Shown here: piece after piece, positions 6,421-13,745 of the stretch
Position numbering within the stretch: position 1 is the stretch's first letter
Layout: the number at the start of each line of letters is the position of its first letter
Notes under the pieces: generated by a model
The model's database searches: none
Seen by the model: only the letters and a program-made list of their open reading frames with translations
What the model was told of the DNA's origin: nothing
Assembly: GCA_036495485.1 (NCBI GenBank)
Contig: DASXMU010000260.1
Coordinates: forward strand, 1-15,916
Length of the DNA: 15,916 nt
Direction: 5' to 3'
Source of the DNA: PALSA-505 sp036495485
GTDB lineage: Bacteria > Actinomycetota > Actinomycetes > Streptosporangiales > Streptosporangiaceae
Made by a program: the position numbers and the translations under genes

Positions 6421-7371
6421 CTACTGGCCCGGCGGTATCCTGGCCGACCGCGGCAGGTCGGTCGGCCCGCCCATCAGCTTGCTCAGCGCCGGGCCGAGGG
6501 CACCAGGCTCCTGCAGGGCGGGCTGCTGGTGGCCGGCCGCCGTGATCAAGACGGTCCCGCAGCTCCCCACCGTCGCCACCAGGTACGGGGTGGCCGTCCG
6601 CGAGGCTGCGAAGGCCAGCTTGTAGCTGACCAGTTCGGCCGGGCAGTTCACGTCGCCACCGGTCGAGGCGTAGGCGCCGTTGAGCATCGCGGCGAGGCGC
6701 CCGGCGAGGTCAGCCGACGTGAACGTCCTGCTGACCGGGTGCGACGCCGCGGAGCCGGAATGCGAAACGGTGACGGTCACCGCGTGCATCCCAGCCGGGA
6801 TGTGCTCGGCGGCCGAGCGGGGCGGATACCAGATCACCTGGACGTCGGCGCGCAGCAGCGTGACCGCTCCGGCGGGCGCGACGGTCAGCGACAGGTTCGC
6901 CTGGCGAACCCCGGCAGGCAGCCGGCGGGGGCTGTAGCTGACGAACTCCTGGCTGACCCCTGCCGGAGTGCCGCTCTGACCGCTGCCATCCGACGTCATA
7001 CCGGCGGGGACGTGCTTGCTGACCAGGTCATAGACGGTGCTGACCGGCTGGCTCACCGTCCAGATCCGGTGCAGCCCGAAGGACAGATGGCCTGCCATCA
7101 CTTCAGCGGGCTGGCGAACGACGGCTGGTGCCTGCCCAGCCAGCACCCGAGCCCCCTGCGGGACGACCGCACGGGCGAGCAGCGTCCGCGCCAGCCGCTC
7201 GGCATCGGCCCTGGTGATCGTCGCAGGCCCCCGGGCGGGGGCCGGAAGCGGCCTGTCGCCAGCGCCCACACCACGCCCGTCTCCGGCCGGCTGGTAGTGC
7301 GCGGTCCCGCAGCCGGCAACCAGCACCACAGCCGTCAGCACCGGTGCGGCCACCCGGACCATCCCTCGCAT
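6421..7371 (-). CDS. Putative lipoprotein, 316 residues
   Basis: An exported lipid-anchored protein of unknown function. The N-terminus MRGMVRVAAPVLTAVVLVAGC is a lipoprotein signal peptide with the lipobox LVAGC and the acylated cysteine at position 21. A short Gly/Pro/Ala linker follows. The rest is a mixed alpha/beta sequence with no motif I recognise; two further cysteines lie in the last third (VNCPAEL and VGSCGTV) and may form a disulphide. The start at 7371 is preceded by GGAGG (complement of 7376-7380) with a four-base gap. An ATG three codons downstream is possible but has a poorer ribosome binding site. It is transcribed divergently from the HAD gene across 97 bp. I see no operon partner. 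Confidence 0.8.
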   Translation of the reverse strand: MRGMVRVAAPVLTAVVLVAGCGTAHYQPAGDGRGVGAGDRPLPAPARGPATITRADAERLARTLLARAVVPQGARVLAGQAPAVVRQPAEVMAGHLSFGLHRIWTVSQPVSTVYDLVSKHVPAGMTSDGSGQSGTPAGVSQEFVSYSPRRLPAGVRQANLSLTVAPAGAVTLLRADVQVIWYPPRSAAEHIPAGMHAVTVTVSHSGSAASHPVSRTFTSADLAGRLAAMLNGAYASTGGDVNCPAELVSYKLAFAASRTATPYLVATVGSCGTVLITAAGHQQPALQEPGALGPALSKLMGGPTDLPRSARIPPGQ

Positions 7372-7468
7372 CTCGCCTCCCTTCGCCTAGCTGCTTTGAC
7401 GGCAGGCGGTGGCAGACTGGTTCCCGCGTTTCACTGGATACTGGATCCTTCCCCAAGAAAGGGCGGGC

Positions 7469-8125
7469 ATGTCCTGGGTGATGTTCGACTTCGGCGGCGT
7501 TATCTGCACCCCGCAGCCGGACGGCGACCTGGCGGCGATGGCGGTCGCGGCCGGGGTGAGCGTGCCGGAGTTCTGGTCCGCCTACTGGCCAGGCCGGCCT
7601 GCCTACGACGCGGCGGAGCTGACCGCCGTGACCTACTGGCAGCGCGTCGCTGCCCTGCTGGGCACCACGTTCACCGCCGCCCAGATCGGCGAGCTCGTCC
7701 AGCTGGACATCGCGAGCTGGGGTCACCTGTACCCCGGCACCGTGCAGCTGATCCACGATCTCCGGGCCGCCGGGACCCGGCTCGCCCTGCTGTCCAACGC
7801 GCCGTCCGAGGTGGCCAGGGCCATCGCCGGGCTGCCGGTGCTGACCGGTTTCGAGCACCTGCTGTTCAGCTGCGACTTCAAGGCGGCCAAGCCCGATCCC
7901 GGCTGCTTCAGCCAGGCGCTGGCCCGGCTGGGCGCGCCCGCCGAGGATGTGATCTTCGTCGATGACCGCCCGGAGAACGTGACGGCGGCCGCCGGGATGG
8001 GGATGCGAGCCATCCACTTCACCGATCCCGGGCAAGCGCGTGCCGGAATCTTCGGGATGGGTGGGCTGTTATCGAAACCGTGGCCTCTACAACACGTGGC
8101 TGGGCACTTGCTGAGTACGGGCTGA
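7469..8125 (+). CDS. HAD-superfamily hydrolase (subfamily IA-like)
   Basis: A 218-residue cytosolic phosphatase- or dehalogenase-like enzyme. All four HAD motifs are visible: motif I FDFGGV with nucleophile D7, motif II LLSNAP with S109, motif III K141 in FKAAKPD, and motif IV VIFVDDRPENV with D165/D166. A helical cap lies at about residues 17-85. Motif I has Gly where many phosphatases have the second Asp (DxG rather than DxD), as in the YihX/epoxide-hydrolase N-terminal group; activity should not be assumed to be ordinary phosphatase. The start at 7469 is preferred because conserved sequence begins at once (MSWVMFDFGG) and AAAGGG lies upstream. The frame is open to 7409. The DMT gene follows after 16 bp, probably in one operon. 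Substrate unknown. Confidence 0.92.
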   Translation: MSWVMFDFGGVICTPQPDGDLAAMAVAAGVSVPEFWSAYWPGRPAYDAAELTAVTYWQRVAALLGTTFTAAQIGELVQLDIASWGHLYPGTVQLIHDLRAAGTRLALLSNAPSEVARAIAGLPVLTGFEHLLFSCDFKAAKPDPGCFSQALARLGAPAEDVIFVDDRPENVTAAAGMGMRAIHFTDPGQARAGIFGMGGLLSKPWPLQHVAGHLLSTG

Positions 8126-8141
8126 GCGTAAGGTCAGAGAG

Positions 8142-9050
8142 GTGCTAGCGAGTCTGATAGCCGCGGTGGTCGCACCGCTTTTCTACGGTGTTGCCTCCGT
8201 TCTGCAGGCCGTGGCCGTCCGCGCCGCGAGCCGGCCTGCCGCCGCCCAGGGGAGTGGCGCGTTCGCCGCCGTCGACCCCGGGCTGGTCGTCCGGATGTTC
8301 CGCCAGTGGCGGTTCCTGGCCAGCCTCGGCCTGGACATGCTCGGGTTCGTCGCGCAGCTTGTCGCGCTGAACCGGCTTCCGCTGTTCGCCGTGCAGGCGA
8401 TGATCGCCGCCAACCTCGCGGTCACCGCCGTCTGTGCCTCCTGGCTGATCGGGGCGTCGCTCGGCTGGCGGGAGTGGCTGGCGGTCGGTGGGATCATCGT
8501 CGGGGTCGGCCTGCTGGGCAGCTCGGCGGGCGCCCAGGGCGCGGCCAGCGTCGGGAACACCTTCAAGCTCGCGCTGATCGTCGCGGTGGCCGGTATCGGC
8601 CTGATCGGCCTGGCCGTGGCCAGGCTGCCCGGCCCGGCGCGCACCCCCCTGCTCGGCGCCACGGCCGGGCTCGGCTACGGCGTGCTCGCCGTGGCAGCCC
8701 GCGTCCTCAACGGGTTCGCCCCGCTGCACCTGATTCACGACCCGGCCGCCTACGCGCTCGCTGCCGCCGGGATCGTGTCGTTCCTGTTCTACGCCTCGGC
8801 GCTGGAGGGCGGCAGCGTGACCGTAGCCGTCGCCGCGGTCGTGCTGGTGGAGACCGTCCCACCCGCCGCCGTCGGGATCCTGCTGCTCGGCGACAAGACC
8901 AGGCACGGCCTGGCCGGTGTGGCCATCGCCGGTTTCGTCCTGGCGGTGATCTGTGCCGTCCAGCTCGCCCGTTTCGGCCAGACCGAGCAACGGTCAGAGC
9001 AGACCGCCGGATCGTTCCCCAGCGACCCCCACCCAGCCAGCAGGTACTAA
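8142..9050 (+). CDS. DMT/EamA-like membrane transporter
   Basis: A 302-residue polytopic protein with about nine hydrophobic segments, near residues 5-27, 56-76, 82-105, 112-128, 143-161, 169-187, 203-220, 226-250 and 256-275. It has the two-half architecture of drug/metabolite transporters: the N-half contains VALNRLPLFAVQAMIAANLAV and the C-half ASALEGGSVTVAVAAVVLVE, the paired sites of EamA repeats. A hydrophilic tail of about 25 residues (QTEQRSEQ onward) closes it. Substrate cannot be predicted. The GTG start at 8142 lies 16 bp after the HAD stop; only a weak AAGG/AGAGAG ribosome binding site precedes it. The final codons overlap the converging DUF35 gene by four bases (9047-9050), where both stop codons share CTAA. 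Confidence 0.88.
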   Translation: MLASLIAAVVAPLFYGVASVLQAVAVRAASRPAAAQGSGAFAAVDPGLVVRMFRQWRFLASLGLDMLGFVAQLVALNRLPLFAVQAMIAANLAVTAVCASWLIGASLGWREWLAVGGIIVGVGLLGSSAGAQGAASVGNTFKLALIVAVAGIGLIGLAVARLPGPARTPLLGATAGLGYGVLAVAARVLNGFAPLHLIHDPAAYALAAAGIVSFLFYASALEGGSVTVAVAAVVLVETVPPAAVGILLLGDKTRHGLAGVAIAGFVLAVICAVQLARFGQTEQRSEQTAGSFPSDPHPASRY

Positions 9051-9448
9051 GCAGTCACCCGGAACACCGGATAGCTCTCGCCCCCGGCCGGATGCACGAA
9101 GTGCGCGGCCACCCCAAGCCCAGCCCGCAACCCGCCAGCGCCAGCATCCGTGTCGACGCGATCAAGACGGGTATGCAACCACGGCCCCTCGTCCAGTTCC
9201 ACCAGGGCGAGCACCCCGCCCGCCGCCGCCTTCCCGGAATGCGGCACAGCCCAGGCGACCAGCACACCCCGCCCCGACGCCGCCGCCCAGCCAAGCTCCG
9301 CCCCGCCGCACCCGCTGCACGCCGTAGCCTCCGGCGCCAGCCAGTGCCCGCACGCCGGGCACCTCTTGATCAGCAGCTCATCCCGCCCGGCCGCCTCGAA
9401 GAACGGCGCCGACCGCTCGTCCGCCCGGACGATGCCGAGATCGGTCAC
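9047..9448 (-). CDS. DUF35 zinc-ribbon/OB-fold protein
   Basis: A 133-residue protein of the DUF35 (ChsH2-like) family: an N-terminal helix (DERSAPFFEAAGRDELLIKRC), a rubredoxin-like zinc ribbon with four cysteines (CPACGHW and CSGCG), then an OB fold (GRGVLVAWAVPH, GVLALVELDEG, YPVFRV). Family members normally act with a thiolase or MaoC-type partner in acyl-CoA metabolism; no such gene is in view. I place the start at the GTG at 9448, just before the conserved TDLGIVRADERSAPFF. In-frame GTGs at 9463 and 9478 also have perfect GGAGG sites. The one at 9478 overlaps the HelD stop (GTGA), so the gene is likely translated from the HelD message. Confidence 0.88.
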   Translation of the reverse strand: MTDLGIVRADERSAPFFEAAGRDELLIKRCPACGHWLAPEATACSGCGGAELGWAAASGRGVLVAWAVPHSGKAAAGGVLALVELDEGPWLHTRLDRVDTDAGAGGLRAGLGVAAHFVHPAGGESYPVFRVTA

Positions 9449-9489
9449 TGTGCCTCCTTTCACTGTGCCTCCCCTCACTGTGCCTCCCG
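9445..9489 (-). promoter_or_regulatory. Triplicated ribosome-binding-site/GTG-start cassette
   Basis: Read on the minus strand, three 15-bp units (9489-9475, 9474-9460, 9459-9445) each contain GGAGGCACAGTGA, a complete Shine-Dalgarno sequence four bases from GTG. All three GTGs are in frame with DUF35. The first unit also encodes the last codons and TGA stop of the HelD-like gene, so the repeat probably arose by duplication of that junction. Confidence 0.85.
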
Positions 9490-11919
9490 AGGCTGCAGCC
9501 GGGAGAGGCTCCGCGGCGGCTCGCCCGTGTGCAGCACACCCAGCCGCTGCGTCGCCCTGGTCATGGCCACGTACAGGTCGCTGTGCCCGCGCGCCGACTC
9601 GGCCAGGATCCCAGCCGGATCCGCGATCAGCACCGAGTCGAACTCCAGCCCCTTGACCTGCGGCACGCCAATCACCACCACCGGGTTCTCCAGGTCGGCA
9701 TCCGCGCCCACCGACACCCCGGACACCGCGGCCTTGACCACGTCGCCCAGCTCAGCCACCCGGCCCACAGGGACGATCACCGCCAGCCGCCCGTCGCCCA
9801 CCGCGGCCGCCTCGTCGGCAACCACCTTGGCGAGCTGGCCGGCCAGCTCATCCGCCGGAACGGCCAGCCGCCACGGCGGAACCCCGGATTCGCGCACCGA
9901 CTGCGGCAGGTCGGCCTCCAGCGGCGGCGGGTCGATCCCAGCCGCGACATCCGCCGCGACCGTCATGATCTCGGCGGGCGTGCGGTAGTTGACGGTCAGC
10001 CGCTCCAGCCGCCAGCGCTTGCCCATATAGGGCTCGAGGACGCGCTGCCAGGACGACGTGCCCGCCGGATCCCCGGTCTGCGCCACGTCGCCGACCAGCG
10101 TCATCGACCGGGTCGGGCAGCGCCGCATCAGCATCCGCCAGCCCATCTCCGAAAGCTCCTGCGCCTCGTCCACGATGACGTGGCCGAACGCCCAGGTCCG
10201 GTCCGCCGCGGCCCGCTCGGCCGTGGTCAGGTACTCCTCCTCGGCGTGCCGCTCGGCCAGCCGGTGGGCGTCGATCAGGTCCGAGGCCAGCAGCACCTCG
10301 GGCTCCAGCCGGTCCTGGGACAGCAGGTCCACCACGCCGCCGGCATAGGCGACCTGCTCCCGCCGCTTGCGCTCCTCCCGCGCCCGCTGCGCACGGTCGT
10401 CCTCGCCGAGCAGCTCCGCCGCCTCGTCGAGCAGCGGGACGTCGGCTAGCGTCCAGTCGCTGCCGTAGGGCGTCTTTCCGGCCGGGAGAGTGCCGTAGGG
10501 CGTCTTTCCGGCCGGAAGAGTGCCGTAGGGCGTCTTTCCGGCCGAAAAAGTACTGTCGCGCAGAAGCGCCGAGCGCTCGGCTTCGGTGAACCGGGGCGCC
10601 GCCCGGCGCAGCCGGGCGGCCGAGGAGAACAGGTCGGCCAGCAGCCGCTGCGGGGTCACGGCCGGCCACAGCCGGTTGATCGCGGCCCGCACCTCGGGGT
10701 CGGCCCGCAGCTCGCGGCGGATCTCGTCCACGGCGACCTCGTCGAGCAGGTCGCGATCCGGCGGCCCGCCCTCGCCGAGGATCTCCGCGACCATCGCGTC
10801 GGTTTCCCGGATGCTGTCCCGCAGCTTCCCGGTCACCTGCCGCACCAGGGCATCGATGATCTCGCGGACGAAGATGGCCCGGGCCTGGTTGTGCGGCCGC
10901 CGCGACCGGCGGGCCCGCTCCCGCGCGCGCACGCACATCTCGCGGTCCAGCCGCAGCACCTCACGCTGATACCGGATCTCCGTGACCTGCTTCGGCACCT
11001 GCTGCCGGTCCCGGACGGCGGCGGCTATGACCTGCGCCATGGCCAGCCTGCCCTTGATCGCGGCGACCTCCGGCAGCTCCTCAGCTTGCGGGACGACGCC
11101 CGGGTACAGCTCGCCGACGGTGGACAGCACCACCCCGGTCTCGCCGAGCGCGGGCAGCACCTGCCCGATGTAGCGCAGGAACGTCGCGTTCGGGCCGACG
11201 ATCAGCACACCCCGCTTCTCGAGCTGCCGCCGGTGCGTGTACAGCAGGAAGGCCGCGCGGTGCAGCGCGACCGCCGTCTTCCCGGTGCCCGGGCCGCCCT
11301 GCACGACCACCACGCCCTGCTGCGGGGCCCGGATGATCCGGTCCTGCTCGACCTGGATGGTCTCCACGATGTCGGCCATCCGGCCGGTGCGGCTGGCGCT
11401 GAGCGCGGCAAGCAGCGCGGCCTCGCCGGTGAGCCCCTGGTGCTGGGTGCCCTGCGGAGCGGTCAGGTCCAGCACCTCGTCGTCGATCCCGAGCACCTGC
11501 CTGCGCCGGGTCTTGATGTGCCGGCGGCGCTTCACCCCCTCGGGTGAGGCGGCGGTGGCCAGATAGAACGGCCGCGCGGCAGGCGCGCGCCAGTCAAGCA
11601 GCAGTGGCTCGTAGTCGGCTGCCTCGTCCCGGATGCCCATCCGGCCGATATAGCGCCGTCCGCTGTCGTCGAAGTCGAGCCGGCCGAAGCACAGGCCGTT
11701 CTCCGCCGCGTCCAGCTGGGCAATGCGGTTGGTAAACATTACGGCCGACACGTCACGCTCGGTCCGGGCCTGCGGGGTCCCGCCGCTTTCCCTGAGGGTA
11801 CTGGTCAGCCGGCCCGCGGCGCGCTCGCGCAGCTCATCCAGGTGGCCGTAGAGCATGGTGATGTACTCCTGCTCATGGCTCAAATCCTCGGCATAAGCGT
11901 CAGCCTGTGTTTTTGACAA
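9475..11919 (-). CDS. helD: HelD-like RNA polymerase-associated SF1 ATPase
   Basis: An 814-residue UvrD/Rep-like superfamily 1 protein of the HelD type, which in Gram-positive bacteria binds RNA polymerase and uses ATP to release it from DNA; actinobacterial HelR relatives displace rifampicin. Motifs in order: N-terminal coiled coil (about 10-40, HEQEYITMLYGHLDELRERA); Walker A GGPGTGKTA (208-216); Walker B VIVDEAQ (581-587); LVGDVAQ (608-614); NYRTP (644-648); VKGLEFDSVLI; YVAMTRATQRL near the end. The long insertion between lobes (about 270-560) is typical of HelD. Within it sits a three-copy 10-residue repeat (460-486). The start is TTG at 11919, with AAGGGA shortly upstream; no ATG occurs before residue 22, inside the coiled coil. 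A good promoter lies at 11983-12010. No rifamycin-associated element was found upstream, so a resistance role is not indicated. Confidence 0.9.
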   Translation of the reverse strand: MSKTQADAYAEDLSHEQEYITMLYGHLDELRERAAGRLTSTLRESGGTPQARTERDVSAVMFTNRIAQLDAAENGLCFGRLDFDDSGRRYIGRMGIRDEAADYEPLLLDWRAPAARPFYLATAASPEGVKRRRHIKTRRRQVLGIDDEVLDLTAPQGTQHQGLTGEAALLAALSASRTGRMADIVETIQVEQDRIIRAPQQGVVVVQGGPGTGKTAVALHRAAFLLYTHRRQLEKRGVLIVGPNATFLRYIGQVLPALGETGVVLSTVGELYPGVVPQAEELPEVAAIKGRLAMAQVIAAAVRDRQQVPKQVTEIRYQREVLRLDREMCVRARERARRSRRPHNQARAIFVREIIDALVRQVTGKLRDSIRETDAMVAEILGEGGPPDRDLLDEVAVDEIRRELRADPEVRAAINRLWPAVTPQRLLADLFSSAARLRRAAPRFTEAERSALLRDSTFSAGKTPYGTLPAGKTPYGTLPAGKTPYGSDWTLADVPLLDEAAELLGEDDRAQRAREERKRREQVAYAGGVVDLLSQDRLEPEVLLASDLIDAHRLAERHAEEEYLTTAERAAADRTWAFGHVIVDEAQELSEMGWRMLMRRCPTRSMTLVGDVAQTGDPAGTSSWQRVLEPYMGKRWRLERLTVNYRTPAEIMTVAADVAAGIDPPPLEADLPQSVRESGVPPWRLAVPADELAGQLAKVVADEAAAVGDGRLAVIVPVGRVAELGDVVKAAVSGVSVGADADLENPVVVIGVPQVKGLEFDSVLIADPAGILAESARGHSDLYVAMTRATQRLGVLHTGEPPRSLSRLQPREAQ
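10461..10550. repeat. 30-bp in-frame tandem repeat, three units
   Basis: Three units start at 10461, 10491 and 10521. Each begins TGCCGTAGGGCGTCTTTCCG and then GCCGggAGAG with small changes (GAAGAG, AAAAAG). On the minus strand they encode AGKTPYGTLP-like decapeptides inside the HelD insertion domain. Within the first 24 bases the units are identical, which points to recent expansion. Confidence 0.92.
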
Positions 11920-11982
11920 GGAGTCCCTTCCCGCTTATAATCGCCAAAGAGCCTCCACACTGGGGGCTATTTCTATTTGTGC

Positions 11983-12010
11983 ATTATTCAGGAACGGCAA
12001 ATTCTATCAA
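11983..12010 (-). promoter_or_regulatory. Sigma70-like promoter of the HelD-like gene
   Basis: On the minus strand TTGATA (12010-12005) and AATAAT (11988-11983) are separated by 16 bp. Each box matches consensus at five of six positions, which is strong for a high-GC genome. It lies about 65 bp upstream of the TTG start, giving a leader in which an imperfect hairpin (11951-11967) can form. Confidence 0.6.
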
Positions 12011-12266
12011 ACTTCGGCATGCTTGTTGACCTTCTGTCACCTGCGCCATTACCGCGTATCTGCCCGGGGGACCGAGCCCCCCACGGACCCCCACACTCCG
12101 GTGGCCCCTCCGCTGTCCGCTGACCGGTTCGCCCCGGTAGCCCCTTGCCATTCCAATACTGAGATCTCCGCACCCCAAGCCCAACGCGCCAGTGCTCCTT
12201 GGCGTTCCGCTGCCGGTGGAGTGTCTGCCCGGCCAGGCCAGTACTGTAACTACTTGATGGATCACG

Positions 12267-12296
12267 TTGCAGGATGGTTAATTTTCTTTCTACATA
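12267..12296 (+). promoter_or_regulatory. Candidate promoter for the SPFH gene
   Basis: TTGCAG (12267-12272) and TACATA (12291-12296) with an 18-bp spacer lie in an AT-rich patch 165 bp before the SPFH start. The match is moderate, and the TATGAT at 12391 is a competing -10. Confidence 0.35.
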
Positions 12297-12460
12297 GTAC
12301 AGTTCGAGGCGGCGGCGAGGGGGCGGCCTACCAGCGCCGGTGGCTGGCGTTCCCGGCCGCCGGCGCTGCGCCGTTGGGCAGTTCGCGGTCTATGATCCAG
12401 TTAGTCGCCGCCGGGGGAGACGGCAGCGAGGGGCATCCCAGGCATCGAGGAGCGAAAGAA

Positions 12461-13606
12461 ATGGGCATTCTCAACGAGGCCCGCCGCGAGTTCATCGCAG
12501 CACCGGACAACTCAAAGGGCCAGATCGTCTACAAGTGGCCCGATCACAACATCCGCAAGTTCGCCAGGGCCATCGTTGAACCAGACGCCGTCGCCGTCTT
12601 CATGAGCCAGGGGCAGGTCATGGGGACGCTGCTCGGTGGCCAGCACCGCCTCGACGCTGCGGAGCTCCCGTTCCTCGGCATGTTCATCGACTGGGGCACC
12701 AACAGCAACGCCTTCAAGGCCGAGCTGTACTTTGTCGGCATCAGGGACTTCCCCAGCTTCCGCTTCGGCGGCCGGCTGGACGAGGTGCAGGACCCGCAGA
12801 CCGGCCTGATCGTCACCCTCCGCACGTTCGGCGAGTACGCCCTGCGTGTCATCGATGCCCCCAAGCTGATCCTCAACCTGGTCGGGACCGTCGATGTGAC
12901 CAACAACGAGGCCATCACCGGCTGGGTCACCCAGCAGCTCCTCAAGGTCACCCGCACCACGGTCACCACCCAGCTCATGTCCGGCGCCTGGCCGATCCTC
13001 GGCCTGTCCATGCACAGCCCGGAGATCGAGGTTCAGGCCAAGCAGGCCGCTAACACCGAGCTCGCGGACTACGGGCTGTCCATCACCCGGCTCGGCAACG
13101 TCGACATCAACCTCGACGAGGCCGACAACGCGCGGCTGAAGAAGCTGGCCGGTGACACTGCCTACAGCAGGCTGGCCGGCGGCTTCATGCAGGCGGCGCA
13201 GGCCGAGATGATGCAGGGCGCGGGCGAGGGCATGTCCAAGGGCGGCGAGGGCGTCGGCCCGATGTTCCTCGGCGCCGGCATGGGCATGGCCAACACGATG
13301 ATGCAGCCACCGCAGCAGGCCTCCCCACCGCCACCCGGCCCCGGCTTCGCCGGTGGCGGCCAGGGCTTCGTCCAGCAGCCGCCGCCCGCTCCGGCACCGG
13401 CCGCTCCCACCCCGGCAGCGGCACCGGCGCAGACGGCGACCGTCGAATGCGGCAACTGCCACGTCCAGGTCCGGGCCGGCTCCAAGTTCTGCGCCGAGTG
13501 CGGCACGCCCATGCAGAAGCACTGCACCGAGTGCAATGCCAGCCTGAGCCCCACCGCCAAGTTCTGCGCGGAGTGCGGCACACCGGCCAGCCCGCCAGCC
13601 TCTTAA
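12461..13606 (+). CDS. SPFH-domain (YdjI/virion-core-like) protein with two C-terminal zinc ribbons
   Basis: A 381-residue protein. Residues about 25-230 are an SPFH/band-7-type domain of the soluble YdjI-like subgroup: IVYKWPDHNIRKFARAIVEPDAVAVFMSQGQV, a GTNSNAFKAELYFV strand, RTFGEYALRVIDAP, and the closing helix to TELADYGLSITRLGNVDINLDE. It has no transmembrane segment. A Met/Gly-rich stretch (about 240-290) and a Pro/Ala linker lead to two zinc ribbons, C330/C333/C344/C347 and C355/C358/C369/C372, each ending FCAECGTP. SPFH proteins oligomerise into membrane-associated scaffolds; B. subtilis YdjI works with a PspA-type membrane-stress protein. The start at 12461 follows GAGGAG (12447-12452). 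Two AIM24 genes with related ribbons follow on the same strand. Confidence 0.9.
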   Translation: MGILNEARREFIAAPDNSKGQIVYKWPDHNIRKFARAIVEPDAVAVFMSQGQVMGTLLGGQHRLDAAELPFLGMFIDWGTNSNAFKAELYFVGIRDFPSFRFGGRLDEVQDPQTGLIVTLRTFGEYALRVIDAPKLILNLVGTVDVTNNEAITGWVTQQLLKVTRTTVTTQLMSGAWPILGLSMHSPEIEVQAKQAANTELADYGLSITRLGNVDINLDEADNARLKKLAGDTAYSRLAGGFMQAAQAEMMQGAGEGMSKGGEGVGPMFLGAGMGMANTMMQPPQQASPPPPGPGFAGGGQGFVQQPPPAPAPAAPTPAAAPAQTATVECGNCHVQVRAGSKFCAECGTPMQKHCTECNASLSPTAKFCAECGTPASPPAS

Positions 13607-13673
13607 CCCAGCGCCGGCGCACCACCCGCCAGCGTCATAACTGCGTATAAGCACGCGGTTCTCCGCTACGATC

Positions 13674-13703
13674 TTGCTCACCTTCCCCGCAGCTTGATAT
13701 AAA
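13674..13703 (+). promoter_or_regulatory. Candidate promoter for the AIM24 pair
   Basis: TTGCTC (13674-13679) and TATAAA (13698-13703) with an 18-bp spacer lie 43 bp before the first AIM24 start, in the 139-bp gap after the SPFH gene. It suggests that the pair can be transcribed separately from the SPFH gene. No terminator is obvious in the gap. Confidence 0.45.
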
Positions 13704-13745
13704 CGCGTGTCTTTTCAAGGCCGCTGACTAGAAAGGCCTGTCCGG

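Larger units (their letters stand above)
11920..12460. other. 541-bp divergent intergenic region
   Basis: No supportable gene. It separates the HelD-like gene (minus) from the SPFH gene (plus). It mixes GC-rich stretches with AT-rich patches at 11935-12020 and 12240-12305, where the candidate promoters lie. Small inverted repeats are visible at 11951-11957 with 11961-11967, at 12066-12070 with 12077-12081, and at 12183-12206 (with a bulge). The SPFH frame is open back to 12023, but that upstream part reads as non-conserved Pro/Arg-rich sequence. A TATGAT at 12391 could be another -10 for the SPFH gene. Confidence 0.6.

Noticed and set aside
7469..7500. Missing second Asp in HAD motif I as a sign of a dead enzyme
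   Set aside because: DxG in motif I is normal in some HAD subfamilies, and the other three motifs are intact.
9047..9050. Four-base overlap of the transporter and DUF35 stop codons as a regulatory device
   Set aside because: Short convergent overlaps are common in compact genomes, and nothing else supports a role.
11920..12020. Rifamycin-associated element upstream of the HelD-like gene
   Set aside because: I looked on both strands for the GGGGCTTGC-type inverted repeat and found none; only an ordinary-looking promoter is present.
12023..12460. N-terminal extension of the SPFH gene
   Set aside because: The frame is open, but the sequence is Pro/Arg-rich and non-conserved. The ATG at 12461 has an excellent ribosome binding site, and the domain starts just after it.
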